A model generated the notes under the pieces. That model did not search any database and was not told the origin of the DNA. It was given only the letters and a program-made list of their open reading frames with translations. The position numbers and the translations under genes were made by a program. This document shows, in pieces, positions 32,267-41,087 of a DNA stretch of 64,000 nucleotides (position 1 is the stretch's first letter; each line of letters begins with the position of its first letter). This DNA is from a virus: positions 1 to 64,000 of IMG/VR virus record IMGVR_UViG_3300049855_000474, one strand, 5' to 3'.

Positions 32267-32295
32267 ACAATAAGGCATAAAACAGAGATAAGCAA
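32267..32295 (-). promoter_or_regulatory. Promoter for the 32260 gene, leaderless
   Basis: On the minus strand TTGCTT (32295-32290), 17-base spacer and TATTGT (32272-32267), then six bases (ATCTTT) to the ATG at 32260. No Shine-Dalgarno. Confidence 0.5.
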
Positions 32296-32331
32296 CCGAA
32301 TAGATGTAAAAGAGACTGAGAGGTATTGCAG

Positions 32332-32769
32332 ATGACAGACGAAACGATGAACTTGGATAACTTGGAATTTTATGCTATCAAAGTAGGGCAAGAGGATGGA
32401 ATCCCGGCAGTGGAGCAGGATTTGTCTACAGGACAGTACAATGTTCTGATCTTCACTTCCTACGAGTCCGCAAGTAAATACTGTTATCTCCGTAAGCCGA
32501 CGCACAAAGATAATATCTACAAACTAGACAAAAAGACAGAAAATAAAAGAATTATCCAAACGGGACTACTTAGGATTGCTAGAAAGTGTTGTGTAGATTA
32601 TAAGTACATTGGTGGTGTAGTTTTCGATCATCCTGGGGTTTCTGGGAAAGATACAATATACGCTACCATGCAAGCAGTAGCGTTGGCAGCTCGACGACTG
32701 GTTCCAAAGGAGAGTACCAATAATATCTTTGAGTTTCTAGCGAGAGCGGACGCTGAAGATAACATCTAA
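32332..32769 (+). CDS. Hypothetical protein, 145 aa
   Basis: ATG 32332 with GAGAGG upstream (a TTG six bases earlier is less likely). Alpha/beta composition with several Tyr and Lys and a Cys pair in the middle; no motif. Divergent from the exported-protein gene. It precedes the tail module; function unknown. Confidence 0.55.
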   Translation: MTDETMNLDNLEFYAIKVGQEDGIPAVEQDLSTGQYNVLIFTSYESASKYCYLRKPTHKDNIYKLDKKTENKRIIQTGLLRIARKCCVDYKYIGGVVFDHPGVSGKDTIYATMQAVALAARRLVPKESTNNIFEFLARADAEDNI

Positions 32770-32774
32770 AGGTC

Positions 32775-32790
32775 TTATTTGATAGGGTGG
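32775..32790 (+). repeat. 16-base repeat, copy 1
   Basis: TTATTTGATAGGGTGG occurs here, across the start of the gene at 32787, and again identically at 42145-42160 upstream of the gene at 42199. A phage-specific promoter or regulator site is possible. Confidence 0.6.
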
Positions 32791-33830
32791 CATACCCAGA
32801 AGACGAAAAGCCAGAAGATTTCATCTTCCAGGCGGTACCAAAGAGTGCCAGACAAGCCGCAGCCCAAACTGCGGAAAGTCGCGTAACTATGACGGTTAAG
32901 AGCGCTATTCAATCCTATCTGGAGCGCTTCTTCAAAGAAGACGGCTGTTACAGGAAACAGTTACAACAAACGGCGCCTTATGCTATTCAGTACGAAACTA
33001 GTATTTCTGGCGCTAAAGACATCTCTGACCCTACAGTATACGAGTTGCAGCTCGCGAGACTTTGGAAAGAGCTTCGACAAAAGCTGCCTTGTATACTAAT
33101 AGTTGACCAAGAGTTCAAATACGAAATATCAGGTCTTGGGGGTATTTCAGGGTCTTTCCTCTTTAGTAGGAAGACCTCGTCTATTGAGCTTAAAATGGAT
33201 TGCTCAGTTACGATGTTAATCGAAGTAGCTGCCTGGGATGAGACCACATGCAGCGATCTTAGAGATCTTCTGGTCTACATATTTGGACCGCTGACAATAG
33301 CTAATAAAAGCCATGTAATCAGGAGTAGTAGGAATCAAGATAGATGGGAAATCAGGCTACCCCAGGCTTTTGACCCCCAAGGGCTAGAACGTAAAAATGT
33401 AGAAGGTGATTCTAAGGATTCTTTCTGGATCTCTGGAATAGAACTCACCGTAGATTTCGAAGGAACTATCGACCTAGCCTTTGCCAACCAAACCCAGCTT
33501 GTTACGGTTGGGGATTTTAGAGAAGGCATGATTCCTAATGGCTTTGATATCGATGGCGTAATGACCTATATCCCAGCGGAAGGAACACCGACAGTAGAAA
33601 GTATTTCCGTTCCCACGGAAGTGACGCTAGGTCGTCCTACTAATATTACAGCACATTGGATCCCAGCTCAGGCAATATTTATCAGTGATGACCCCCGTAT
33701 TGCAATTGTGGACGAAAAGGGTGTCATCATACCAAAAAGATTAGGAAAATTCCGTGTCCATTTGATGGATTATGGAAAAAACAACCCAGAGGCTTTATTG
33801 ACCTGGGAAGTGCAGGTTAAAACGATGTAA
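32787..33830 (+). CDS. Virion structural protein with C-terminal Ig-like (BIG2) domain
   Basis: 347 residues, GTG start at 32787 with AGGG just upstream. Residues 1-250 are an uncharacterised alpha/beta domain. Residues 260-347 have 'VESISVPTEVTLGRPTNI' and 'DPRIAIVDEKGVI' then 'LGKFRVHL', the pattern of bacterial Ig-like group 2 domains common in tail and baseplate proteins. It opens the tail module, so a tail or baseplate component is likely. Confidence 0.65.
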   Translation: MAYPEDEKPEDFIFQAVPKSARQAAAQTAESRVTMTVKSAIQSYLERFFKEDGCYRKQLQQTAPYAIQYETSISGAKDISDPTVYELQLARLWKELRQKLPCILIVDQEFKYEISGLGGISGSFLFSRKTSSIELKMDCSVTMLIEVAAWDETTCSDLRDLLVYIFGPLTIANKSHVIRSSRNQDRWEIRLPQAFDPQGLERKNVEGDSKDSFWISGIELTVDFEGTIDLAFANQTQLVTVGDFREGMIPNGFDIDGVMTYIPAEGTPTVESISVPTEVTLGRPTNITAHWIPAQAIFISDDPRIAIVDEKGVIIPKRLGKFRVHLMDYGKNNPEALLTWEVQVKTM

Positions 33831-33850
33831 GCTGTACAGTGGAGGTGTAA

Positions 33851-34054
33851 ATGTCCTGGTCAACAAAAATATTGGTGTATTTACTTAATTTTGTACTAGG
33901 AAAACTCCTCCCTGATAGCAATTTCGTAATTTGGGCTTTCGATACTAAACAAAAACAGGTAAAGGCTTCAATATTCCTGAAGCGTAAAAGCGAAGGAAAC
34001 TACAGCTACAACATAATTACCTTACATAATAAAGCTAAAAAGTCGGGTACTTAG
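33851..34054 (+). CDS. Hypothetical protein, 67 aa
   Basis: Good ribosome site GGAGGT. Hydrophobic N-terminal helix (about 6-20) then a basic beta-type half. Possibly membrane-associated. Unknown function. Confidence 0.55.
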   Translation: MSWSTKILVYLLNFVLGKLLPDSNFVIWAFDTKQKQVKASIFLKRKSEGNYSYNIITLHNKAKKSGT

Positions 34055-34105
34055 CCCTGATTATTTAACTTTAGAGGCACACCTCGAAGGGATCTGGAGT
34101 TTCAA

Positions 34106-34498
34106 ATGAATATCGATAAACTATACAAGCTTGCTATTGCGTTGGAAGCGCAAGAGATGCATGACGAATCTGTCAAAATTGGTCGATTGATTCGAGAAAT
34201 CAACGCCGCTCCTTCGAAGGATTCGGATGTTGAGATTTCAAGCTGGCCTGACTTCCTCGGCTGGTGGAACAACAATCGTGGGCAAGCACTTTCATACATC
34301 TTCATCGATACTTACGGTGAAAATAGCGAGGAAGCCCAGGAAGTAATTAAACTCATTCAGGAGTCAAATGCTCTTGAGGAGCATTTACATAAGTTCTACA
34401 TGCAGCTTCGTCAGAAAGCACAGCAATCAGCTGCTCCTGGACCAGCGGCACCAGCGGCACCAGCAGCTGACGAAGACCTAGAAGACCTGACAGCGTAA
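34106..34498 (+). CDS. Helical protein with LxxLAxxL motif and Ala/Pro tail, 130 aa
   Basis: ATG with GGAG upstream. N-terminus 'IDKLYKLAIALEAQEMHDES' matches the helical hairpin pattern seen in the products of 3171 and 41088. The C-terminus is a low-complexity Ala/Pro linker and an acidic end. Probably a minor virion or assembly protein because of its place in the tail module. Confidence 0.6.
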   Translation: MNIDKLYKLAIALEAQEMHDESVKIGRLIREINAAPSKDSDVEISSWPDFLGWWNNNRGQALSYIFIDTYGENSEEAQEVIKLIQESNALEEHLHKFYMQLRQKAQQSAAPGPAAPAAPAADEDLEDLTA

Positions 34499-34502
34499 GT
34501 AA

Positions 34503-34727
34503 ATGAGACCCGACCTTCAGAAACGACTAGAAGCAGTAGCTTCAGTTCTAGATAAAACAGCGGATGTTGCGGAAAGAGCAATATCATCTGAAAAATATCG
34601 CCTACGTAAGCAAATACTAAAGGCAGTTGAAAAAATAGGATCTATTTCTCTGTCCCGAGAACAACAGACCAAAATAGTTGCCTATCTAGATTTGCTTGGT
34701 ACAAAACTAACTAGATTAGGTAAATAG
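34503..34727 (+). CDS. Small MRxxLQKR-family protein, 74 aa
   Basis: Starts 'MRPDLQKRLEAVASVLD'. The same N-terminal motif opens the proteins at 40143 and at 62236 on the minus strand. All are short, helical and lie in virion gene modules. Function unknown. Confidence 0.62.
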   Translation: MRPDLQKRLEAVASVLDKTADVAERAISSEKYRLRKQILKAVEKIGSISLSREQQTKIVAYLDLLGTKLTRLGK

Positions 34728-34736
34728 GCAATACCA

Positions 34737-36113
34737 TTGAGTACCTTTATATCGATAGCTAATAAACTGCAAAAGCTTGCGATTACAGCCTCTACGATGG
34801 CTGAGATACGCAAAGAGCTTATTAATGGCTATGGATGGGAGGCTGGTGATTACATCAACCTCAACAAGGTAATAGGCAAACAGTCTGTATCTATAGATCT
34901 AGAGGGTGACAAAGAGGGCGACCATGCCAAACTCCACGTAAGTTGGAGTTTCAAGGATCGTTCCGGAGTCTACATCTATAAGGATGAGGACATAGAAGAG
35001 ACTGCTCAGAATATCAATGACCTTGCCGAGACGCTACTAAATGAAAGTTCCGATGAGAGGAAAAAGCGTCAACAGAAAGAAAAAGCTGACCTAGTGCAGG
35101 TCCGTAAAGATCGCAAAGAACTAGAGGCTAAGGAAAAAGAAAAGAAAAAGCAGGAAAAAGCCAAAGAGAACTCTGCGGAGAAAATCAAAATTGACAGGAA
35201 TAAAATACACGAAATCAAGTCATGGCTTGTAGATCGTGGCTGGAAGTTAGCAAAAGTTTACGGATATTACAAGGAATTCGGCGATGTACGAGTATGGCTT
35301 ACGTTCGGACGGAATAGTGTATCTATAGGCTCTAGTATTAAAGCTTCCAGTCAAATTGATTTCGAAAATATGGACTCTTTTGAGGCAGCCCAGAAGATTG
35401 ATGAAACTGCTGAAAATCTGGCAATGATCCATACAGAAGGTCCTGATACAAACAAACCAGAGCATCAGGAACTTAAGTTAATCCATGCACTAAACGAGTT
35501 CGGCTGGAAAAATAGCCATATAGACGGCGGAGTACTCCGCACATCTAGGGAACTGCTAGGAACGGAACTCCCTTGTATTATTACAATGGCTATTGACCTG
35601 GAATCGGGTAGAACAAATTTTGCATGGATTGCTAATAATGAGCATCCGATCCAAATACTTTCATGGGTATTGGACATAGCAGATTTGAAGACTAAAGAGC
35701 TTACAGAGAAAATTAACCTACTGTATGATTCTGTCCAGAAGAGTGTTCGCAGAAAGGATGCTATTTTAGGAGAAGAAGTAGCTAAGCAGCAAGAGCAAAA
35801 GAAGAAAGATGATGAGTATAATGCCTGGAAAGCCAAGCAAACTCAAACAATAAATAAAAAAGATAAAGAAGAATCCTGGAAACGACGGCTAGAGCGTGAG
35901 TTAGCACAAAAGAAAGCACCTGCCAAAGCCATTAATCTAGACCCTGCTGCTCTTGAAAATCTCGTAAAAGCTGAAATTAAGACAGCCGAAACTAAAGTAA
36001 CCCCAGGTCGTTGGTTTATGCAAGTCGTAAAACCTGGGCAACGTCGGTATTTCCGAGGATTGAAAACCAAAAAAAAAACGGTGGAATTGCTGGCGTATTA
36101 TATGATGAGATGA
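34737..36113 (+). CDS. Tail-module protein with three divergent repeats, 458 aa
   Basis: TTG start at 34737, giving 'MSTFISIANKLQKLAI'; the next ATG is at 34797. Three copies of a domain of about 90 residues can be seen, each opening with a helix and 'GW' (near 31, 171 and 259) and closing with an acidic helix; Lys/Glu coiled coils join them. Near the C-terminus an A10 run (36069-36078) precedes a short ending in this frame, while the -1 frame continues to 36229. Virion or assembly role is inferred from position between tail genes. Confidence 0.62.
   Translation: MSTFISIANKLQKLAITASTMAEIRKELINGYGWEAGDYINLNKVIGKQSVSIDLEGDKEGDHAKLHVSWSFKDRSGVYIYKDEDIEETAQNINDLAETLLNESSDERKKRQQKEKADLVQVRKDRKELEAKEKEKKKQEKAKENSAEKIKIDRNKIHEIKSWLVDRGWKLAKVYGYYKEFGDVRVWLTFGRNSVSIGSSIKASSQIDFENMDSFEAAQKIDETAENLAMIHTEGPDTNKPEHQELKLIHALNEFGWKNSHIDGGVLRTSRELLGTELPCIITMAIDLESGRTNFAWIANNEHPIQILSWVLDIADLKTKELTEKINLLYDSVQKSVRRKDAILGEEVAKQQEQKKKDDEYNAWKAKQTQTINKKDKEESWKRRLERELAQKKAPAKAINLDPAALENLVKAEIKTAETKVTPGRWFMQVVKPGQRRYFRGLKTKKKTVELLAYYMMR
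36069..36078 (+). other. A10 run, possible slippage or frameshift site
   Basis: Ten consecutive A residues within the 34737 gene. Adding one A, or a -1 shift, joins 'PGQRRYFRGLKTKK' to 'NGGIAGVLYDEMNTKAIK' and extends the protein to 497 residues ending at 36229. In the annotated frame the protein stops 11 codons after the run. Confidence 0.5.
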
Positions 36114-36229
36114 ACACGAAGGCTATTAAAGCCAGCGTGTCCAAGGATAGTTTCAAGCTCTGGTGTGAACTACAAGAAGAACAAGTTCCTGCTTCTATCC
36201 GGAATAAGATTCTAGCGAAAATTTCGTAA
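36110..36229 (+). CDS. Short ORF or frameshifted C-terminus of the 34737 gene
   Basis: ATG 36110 overlaps the preceding stop (ATGA) and gives 39 residues, but the same frame is open upstream to the A10 run and reads like one domain across the ATG. No ribosome site is seen. I favour a recoded extension of the upstream protein over an independent gene. Confidence 0.4.
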   Translation: MNTKAIKASVSKDSFKLWCELQEEQVPASIRNKILAKIS

Positions 36230-36250
36230 CATTACGGATTCTTACATCAA

Positions 36251-36269
36251 AAGCTTGGGCGCCAAGCTT
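36251..36269. promoter_or_regulatory. Perfect hairpin upstream of the sheath gene
   Basis: AAGCTTGG pairs with CCAAGCTT around a three-base loop. There is no T run, so it is not a standard terminator; an mRNA stabiliser or processing hairpin ahead of a highly expressed gene is possible. Confidence 0.45.
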
Positions 36270-36322
36270 ATAACCTAAACGTCGACCTACAGCCATAAGC
36301 TGAGTATCGAAGGATAATAACT

Positions 36323-39300
36323 ATGGCTGATATTCTCACTACAACGCGTGCAACTAAGGCTGGCGTATACATTGGTCGCGTCTTTCGTCCGACGCCTGCG
36401 GGTCTTGCGGCATTTTCCCGAGTTCCTTGCCTTGTAGGTAAGGGAAACCGTCTCCAGACGGTTTTCAACCAACCGATTCGTCGCAGTTTCCGTAATAACG
36501 TAGCAATTGATTTCTCTCCTACGAGTCCTCATATTGCAACTTTGAGCTATGCGGCTCGAAATGACCAGACTGTAGCGAAATTATATAAATCGACGGGTCA
36601 ACCAGTTCCACAGAATCAATGGTCGTTCACAGAAAGCACCCCCAACGCGGGATACAATCAGGTTCTAATAGTTCCCGAAGTTTTCGATGCTAATGCTGAT
36701 TATTTCATTGACTACCAGTCTACGTCAGCGACCATTAGGGATGAATTGCCTTTCAATGAACTTCGAGAGATTCGTTTTATTGGTGATACCGAAAGCCAAG
36801 ATCGTTACGTAGAAAATAGGAATTATTACATCCCAATTACGCTTAGTACGACAGTTGCAGGTGTTCTAAACGCGGATACGGGGAATAACCACTATAACGA
36901 CCGTGACTTTACTACACCAGCGATTGCTAGTGGTACCAACAACGGTTCAGCGGTTTTGACGGTATTGGCTGGTACCTTCACGGGTGACTACAGCCGACTA
37001 TACACCGTGACTGTAACTGGTGTCAATACTACAGTTGACGCGAGTGTCAAAATTACGCTACTCAGCGGTGGTAACAGTGTGGAGGCGCCTTCACCTGTCC
37101 ATACATCACTAGCGGTCCCTGTGGGGCAAGTTGTCAACTTCCCAACGCCTGGTGGTACTTCTACGGATACGTTCACGGATCCTGCGACCGGTGACGTTGT
37201 TACTCTCCAGCTTGCCGATACGTCAACAACTGGTACCGGTGACACAATCAGCGGTACAGCACCCACGATGACACTTACGGATGCTGGCGGTACCTTCACA
37301 GCTACTGACGTTGGTCGGTATATCACCATTTCTGGTGCTACAACTCCTGCGAACAATGGCTCGTTCCTCATTGCTGGTTACACCAGCGGTACGGTTATTA
37401 CCTACACGAACGCTTCCGGCGTAGCCGAAGCTTTCACTGGTACGTATTCTATCCCTAACGTAAGCACGGGTGATGTGTTTACTTTCGCAGGACTAGGACC
37501 GAGTCTTATCGAGGTAGCTGGAGAAGTTCTCAATACCAACCAGTTCTCCACAATTGGTGCTGTCACAGAGACGGTCACCAATGCAAGCGTTGCCTTGACT
37601 ATTCGTAATGATGCTTCCTACACAGGAACCAACAACCGTAACTATCACGTACAGTGCACAGCGGCAGCGGGCGTGTCCCCCAGCCGTACGGCGACCTTCG
37701 TATGGACCGGTTATGGGGAAAACCCCGTAACTGAGGGAACTTTCTCTATCAGCGAGGCTGCTGAAACTAATCTAGAGAGAACACTTGAAAATGGAATCAA
37801 AGTAGACCTGGACTTCGGGTCAGTAAACTTTGTGGTAGGTGACAAGTTCACCTTTACCGCAACAGCTGCACGCTCTCTGATTACTGCCAAAGATAGTCGC
37901 AATTATACGCTTACCGTGCAATCTGCTGCTGCTGGTACGGTTTCACTTCAGTATGTCACGACTACACCTGAAGGTTCCTTCGCTATCGTCCCTGTCACCA
38001 CAAACGGAAGTCTTCGTCTTCCTGGCGGTGTTGACCTTCGTGTCCGTAACATTGGTACACTGACCGGTCAAAACCGGTACGTGGCTGCTGATGAGTGGAC
38101 ATTCTCCACAGTGGATGAGGAAGTTATCGACTGGACGCTTAAAACGCGTGTAGAAGAGACCATCAGCTCAACAGAGTTTTTTACTGACATGCTCGGTACC
38201 GTGACAGAAGTTGTTGGTGCTACATACATCATAATACAAAATATCCCCTCTAACATTCTTTATGTCAAGGATGCTGTGACGGGCGATATGTTGACAGCAA
38301 CAGCTCTTACAGATCAGCCTATCATCTGGTTCATTAATAGACCTGATAACAATGTCAAGGTGAGCTACGAGTACAGTGGTATTGAACCATCACCTGGGCA
38401 ATTATACTATATTACGGCTAACATACTGCGTCCTGACGAGTTGTACAATGTGCCGGTCTTGAGCCTCACATATGACGACGCGTCTCGTCTACTGGGTCCT
38501 TCTGCTACGAACAACGACTTGTTGATTGCTGCGGAAATCGCGCTGAACGATAACGGGGCGCCTGGCATCTACACCTGCCAAGCGAAGGACTCTGACTCAG
38601 ATGGAGTCATTTCCTCGGTCGATATCAATAACGCTGTTCTTGCCACAGAGAACAACAATAAACTAACAGACGTTATCGTACTGAACGGTAACACATCTCT
38701 TTCGACGGCTCTGACATCGAACGAAAAAATGAACGATCCTTTTGAGCGCAAAGAGCGTGCTCTTTGGGTCGGTCTGCCTGTTGGTTCTACTATCGGTAAT
38801 ACGGATTCGGCAGGTACCGTTGCTTTCACAGCAAAGCGTACTCTCCAGGTGTACGGCGATAACCACGCCCACGGCACCCGAGTACTACTGGCAAACAGTA
38901 GAGCTGTCAAAACTATTACCTTGACTGACGGTACGCAAACGGATGTGACTTTGGATGGCTCGTTCATCCAGACAGCAATCGCGGCAAAGAACGCCAGCTT
39001 CACGGATCCTGGTTCGACAATCCTTCGCCAGTTTATTTCAGGGTTCAAGTCCATTAACGTGTTCACGGAACCTGAGGAATATCAGCTCCAAGAGCTTAGC
39101 GTTCTCTACGTCAGTAACCAGGGTAGTTCTGATGCCCCTGTCTTCCGTATTGAAGAGTCTGTCACTGTAGACACTTCAGCACCAGATAATAACGAAATTT
39201 CCGTAGCTATCAACCAAAAGCAGTTTGTCACCAAGCAAGTTCGCGAAACTATGGAAAATGCACTAATCGCAGTCGTTCCCCCTAGCGAAGCTGCTGGCGT

Positions 39301-39544
39301 CGCCATCGTGCGTTCCTTCCTGGTAGGCAAATTGGTTGATATGATCGGTAAGGGTCTAATCGGACCCTACACTGACGACAGTGGAAATTCTCGCACAATC
39401 GATCCATCGGTTGACGTGGAAGTATTCCGAGATCGTACCGATAAGACATTGTACCACTTCAAGTATTACTGGATGGGAAGGTACCCCATCAAGCGTCTTT
39501 TTGGGATGTATTCAGTCGACAAAAGATTTTTTTCCCAGCAATAA
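36323..39544 (+). CDS. Contractile tail sheath protein
   Basis: 1073 residues, ATG with AAGGA upstream. The N-terminus ('KAGVYIGRV...VPCLVGKGN') and the C-terminal 340 residues ('FKSINVFTEPEEYQL', 'FVTKQVRETMENALI', 'FLVGKLVDMIGKGLIGPYTD', 'YWMGRYPIKR') fit tail sheath ends. The middle (about 195-620) contains three copies of a beta domain, each ending near 'GDxFTFxA' or 'DEWTF', which makes the protein much longer than typical sheaths of about 500-700 residues. These insertions would decorate the outside of the tail. GC-leaning, optimised codons suit an abundant protein. A terminator follows and the tube candidate lies close downstream. Confidence 0.75.
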   Translation: MADILTTTRATKAGVYIGRVFRPTPAGLAAFSRVPCLVGKGNRLQTVFNQPIRRSFRNNVAIDFSPTSPHIATLSYAARNDQTVAKLYKSTGQPVPQNQWSFTESTPNAGYNQVLIVPEVFDANADYFIDYQSTSATIRDELPFNELREIRFIGDTESQDRYVENRNYYIPITLSTTVAGVLNADTGNNHYNDRDFTTPAIASGTNNGSAVLTVLAGTFTGDYSRLYTVTVTGVNTTVDASVKITLLSGGNSVEAPSPVHTSLAVPVGQVVNFPTPGGTSTDTFTDPATGDVVTLQLADTSTTGTGDTISGTAPTMTLTDAGGTFTATDVGRYITISGATTPANNGSFLIAGYTSGTVITYTNASGVAEAFTGTYSIPNVSTGDVFTFAGLGPSLIEVAGEVLNTNQFSTIGAVTETVTNASVALTIRNDASYTGTNNRNYHVQCTAAAGVSPSRTATFVWTGYGENPVTEGTFSISEAAETNLERTLENGIKVDLDFGSVNFVVGDKFTFTATAARSLITAKDSRNYTLTVQSAAAGTVSLQYVTTTPEGSFAIVPVTTNGSLRLPGGVDLRVRNIGTLTGQNRYVAADEWTFSTVDEEVIDWTLKTRVEETISSTEFFTDMLGTVTEVVGATYIIIQNIPSNILYVKDAVTGDMLTATALTDQPIIWFINRPDNNVKVSYEYSGIEPSPGQLYYITANILRPDELYNVPVLSLTYDDASRLLGPSATNNDLLIAAEIALNDNGAPGIYTCQAKDSDSDGVISSVDINNAVLATENNNKLTDVIVLNGNTSLSTALTSNEKMNDPFERKERALWVGLPVGSTIGNTDSAGTVAFTAKRTLQVYGDNHAHGTRVLLANSRAVKTITLTDGTQTDVTLDGSFIQTAIAAKNASFTDPGSTILRQFISGFKSINVFTEPEEYQLQELSVLYVSNQGSSDAPVFRIEESVTVDTSAPDNNEISVAINQKQFVTKQVRETMENALIAVVPPSEAAGVAIVRSFLVGKLVDMIGKGLIGPYTDDSGNSRTIDPSVDVEVFRDRTDKTLYHFKYYWMGRYPIKRLFGMYSVDKRFFSQQ

Positions 39545-39573
39545 CAAGTACTTAGCTCTAGTAGCTTAAACAA

Positions 39574-39617
39574 AGAAACCGTAGTGGCTTTGATGGCTTC
39601 TACGGTTTCTCTATTTT
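39574..39617 (+). terminator. Rho-independent terminator after the sheath gene
   Basis: AGAAACCGTAG pairs with CTACGGTTTCT (eleven base pairs) and is followed by CTATTTT. It ends the sheath message. Confidence 0.82.
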
Positions 39618-39647
39618 AACTGCCACTACCAGATTAATTGATTAAAG

Positions 39648-40097
39648 ATGGACGAAGATACACAAATTCCGGAACCCCGAAGGTCCCTACATACACAATT
39701 ACAGAAAACCAAGTCCTGGGTTGCTCTGGTGGCCGGGTCTATCTTTTCTATTGTAATGATTGGATTCCAGTCAGCGCAGTTTATAAACTCTCTGGCGACC
39801 AAGCAACAAGTTACAGAAATGCGGGATTACCTGATCAAGGAGAATACCAAAATCAAGGAGGATTTTGACTATTCTAAAAAGAATGAAATAGAAATGCAAA
39901 TTGAACTTAGTGCAGTTAAAAAAGCCTTCCTGGACCACATGGAAAAGCATTCAGGTAGATTAGCGGCTGAAAGAGAACCTAATAAGGCAAAGGCGGCTTC
40001 TTCGGCTAAGGAAGCACGACGTAAATTTAGGGAATCTATCAATGCAGGAAGAACTATAGAACAGGCGCTTTACGACTCTTCTCCGGACTGGTTTTGA
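39648..40097 (+). CDS. Single-span membrane / coiled-coil protein, 149 aa
   Basis: ATG 39648. One transmembrane helix at about 24-46, then a long charged coiled coil and a basic Ala/Lys helix. Topology N-in with a soluble helical C-terminus. Lies between sheath and tube genes. Could be a lysis-related or virion protein; unknown. Confidence 0.6.
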   Translation: MDEDTQIPEPRRSLHTQLQKTKSWVALVAGSIFSIVMIGFQSAQFINSLATKQQVTEMRDYLIKENTKIKEDFDYSKKNEIEMQIELSAVKKAFLDHMEKHSGRLAAEREPNKAKAASSAKEARRKFRESINAGRTIEQALYDSSPDWF

Positions 40098-40142
40098 GTA
40101 ACACGGTTATATATTAGAGACTAGTTATGGCAGGTATTTAAT

Positions 40143-40433
40143 ATGCGTAGAGAACTACAAAAACGAATAATAAATGTTTCTGCCTCTTTAGTCGCAATGA
40201 AACCCGCAACCAAATTGGCTCATGACGAGCCTGAAGTCGACGCAATAATGAATAAAGTCGACAGTTTACTGACAGAGTCTCTGGACAAAATAGAGCAATT
40301 GAAAGCACTACAACAGGCTTCAAAATATACAGAAGCTGCGGGTGCTTCGGATCTGGCTGCAAAAGCTGCCAGGGATATGTCGGTTCTATTATCAAAAGCT
40401 TCAATACTGCTCAACCAGCGAGCCACAACTTAA
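40143..40433 (+). CDS. Small MRxxLQKR-family protein, 96 aa
   Basis: Starts 'MRRELQKRIINVSASL', sharing the N-terminal motif with the 34503 and 62236 proteins. The remainder is helical and Ala-rich with acidic turns. No cysteines or membrane span. Unknown role in the virion modules. Confidence 0.62.
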   Translation: MRRELQKRIINVSASLVAMKPATKLAHDEPEVDAIMNKVDSLLTESLDKIEQLKALQQASKYTEAAGASDLAAKAARDMSVLLSKASILLNQRATT

Positions 40434-40504
40434 TTACGTAGACTTCTTGTTTCTATTTCTGATGAGGGAAAAGTCAGTAAGACTTAGTACCGGAGGGTAT
40501 TAAT

Positions 40505-41023
40505 TTGGCATCCCCGAGTCCATACGCAACTAATAATCACGGCGTCGGAGTTCCTAAGATAAACTTCGATGCTCCAGGCTCGACAACGTCGATGACCTAC
40601 CACGGTCTTGCTATCGTGGTGGATAATAACATTGTGGGTCGAATCCAATCGTGGGCGCCTCAGATGTACTCGAGAGAGGGTGAGTGGGTTTACGAACTCA
40701 ATCACTTTACTTTTGGACGTCCGGTAGACTACGTCCCTGGCATCAACAGCAATTACACGATTAACTGCAATCGAGTAGAGGTTTGGGGTCAGGAACTTGA
40801 GCGTGCGTTAGGTTATCCGGCTGTGTGGTCGGATCTTATCGATCAAGATCGTCCTTTTGCTGTAAAGGAATTCTTGCTTAGAGGAAATAATCCGTACCGA
40901 ACCTGGGAGTACACAGGTTGTTGGTTCCGTAACAAGAACGTTCAAGAGTTTCAATCTAAAGAAACTCCTCAGGTTATGGTCACAGCAGAGCTTGCTTTCG
41001 TGGGTCGTCATAGATCAACGTAA
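40505..41023 (+). CDS. Putative tail tube protein
   Basis: 172 residues, TTG start with a strong GGAGGG eight bases upstream. Beta-rich protein of the size of tail tube subunits ('VVDNNIVGRIQSWAPQMYSR', 'NCNRVEVWGQELERALG', 'VMVTAELAFVGRH'). Sheath-then-tube order is standard in myovirus genomes. No sequence motif proves it, so the call rests on length, fold type and position. Confidence 0.6.
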   Translation: MASPSPYATNNHGVGVPKINFDAPGSTTSMTYHGLAIVVDNNIVGRIQSWAPQMYSREGEWVYELNHFTFGRPVDYVPGINSNYTINCNRVEVWGQELERALGYPAVWSDLIDQDRPFAVKEFLLRGNNPYRTWEYTGCWFRNKNVQEFQSKETPQVMVTAELAFVGRHRST

Positions 41024-41087
41024 TATACAATTAGCCGCTTAAAGCGGTTTGGCGCTAGAACAATCAAACTATTCGGAGAATGTGGAA

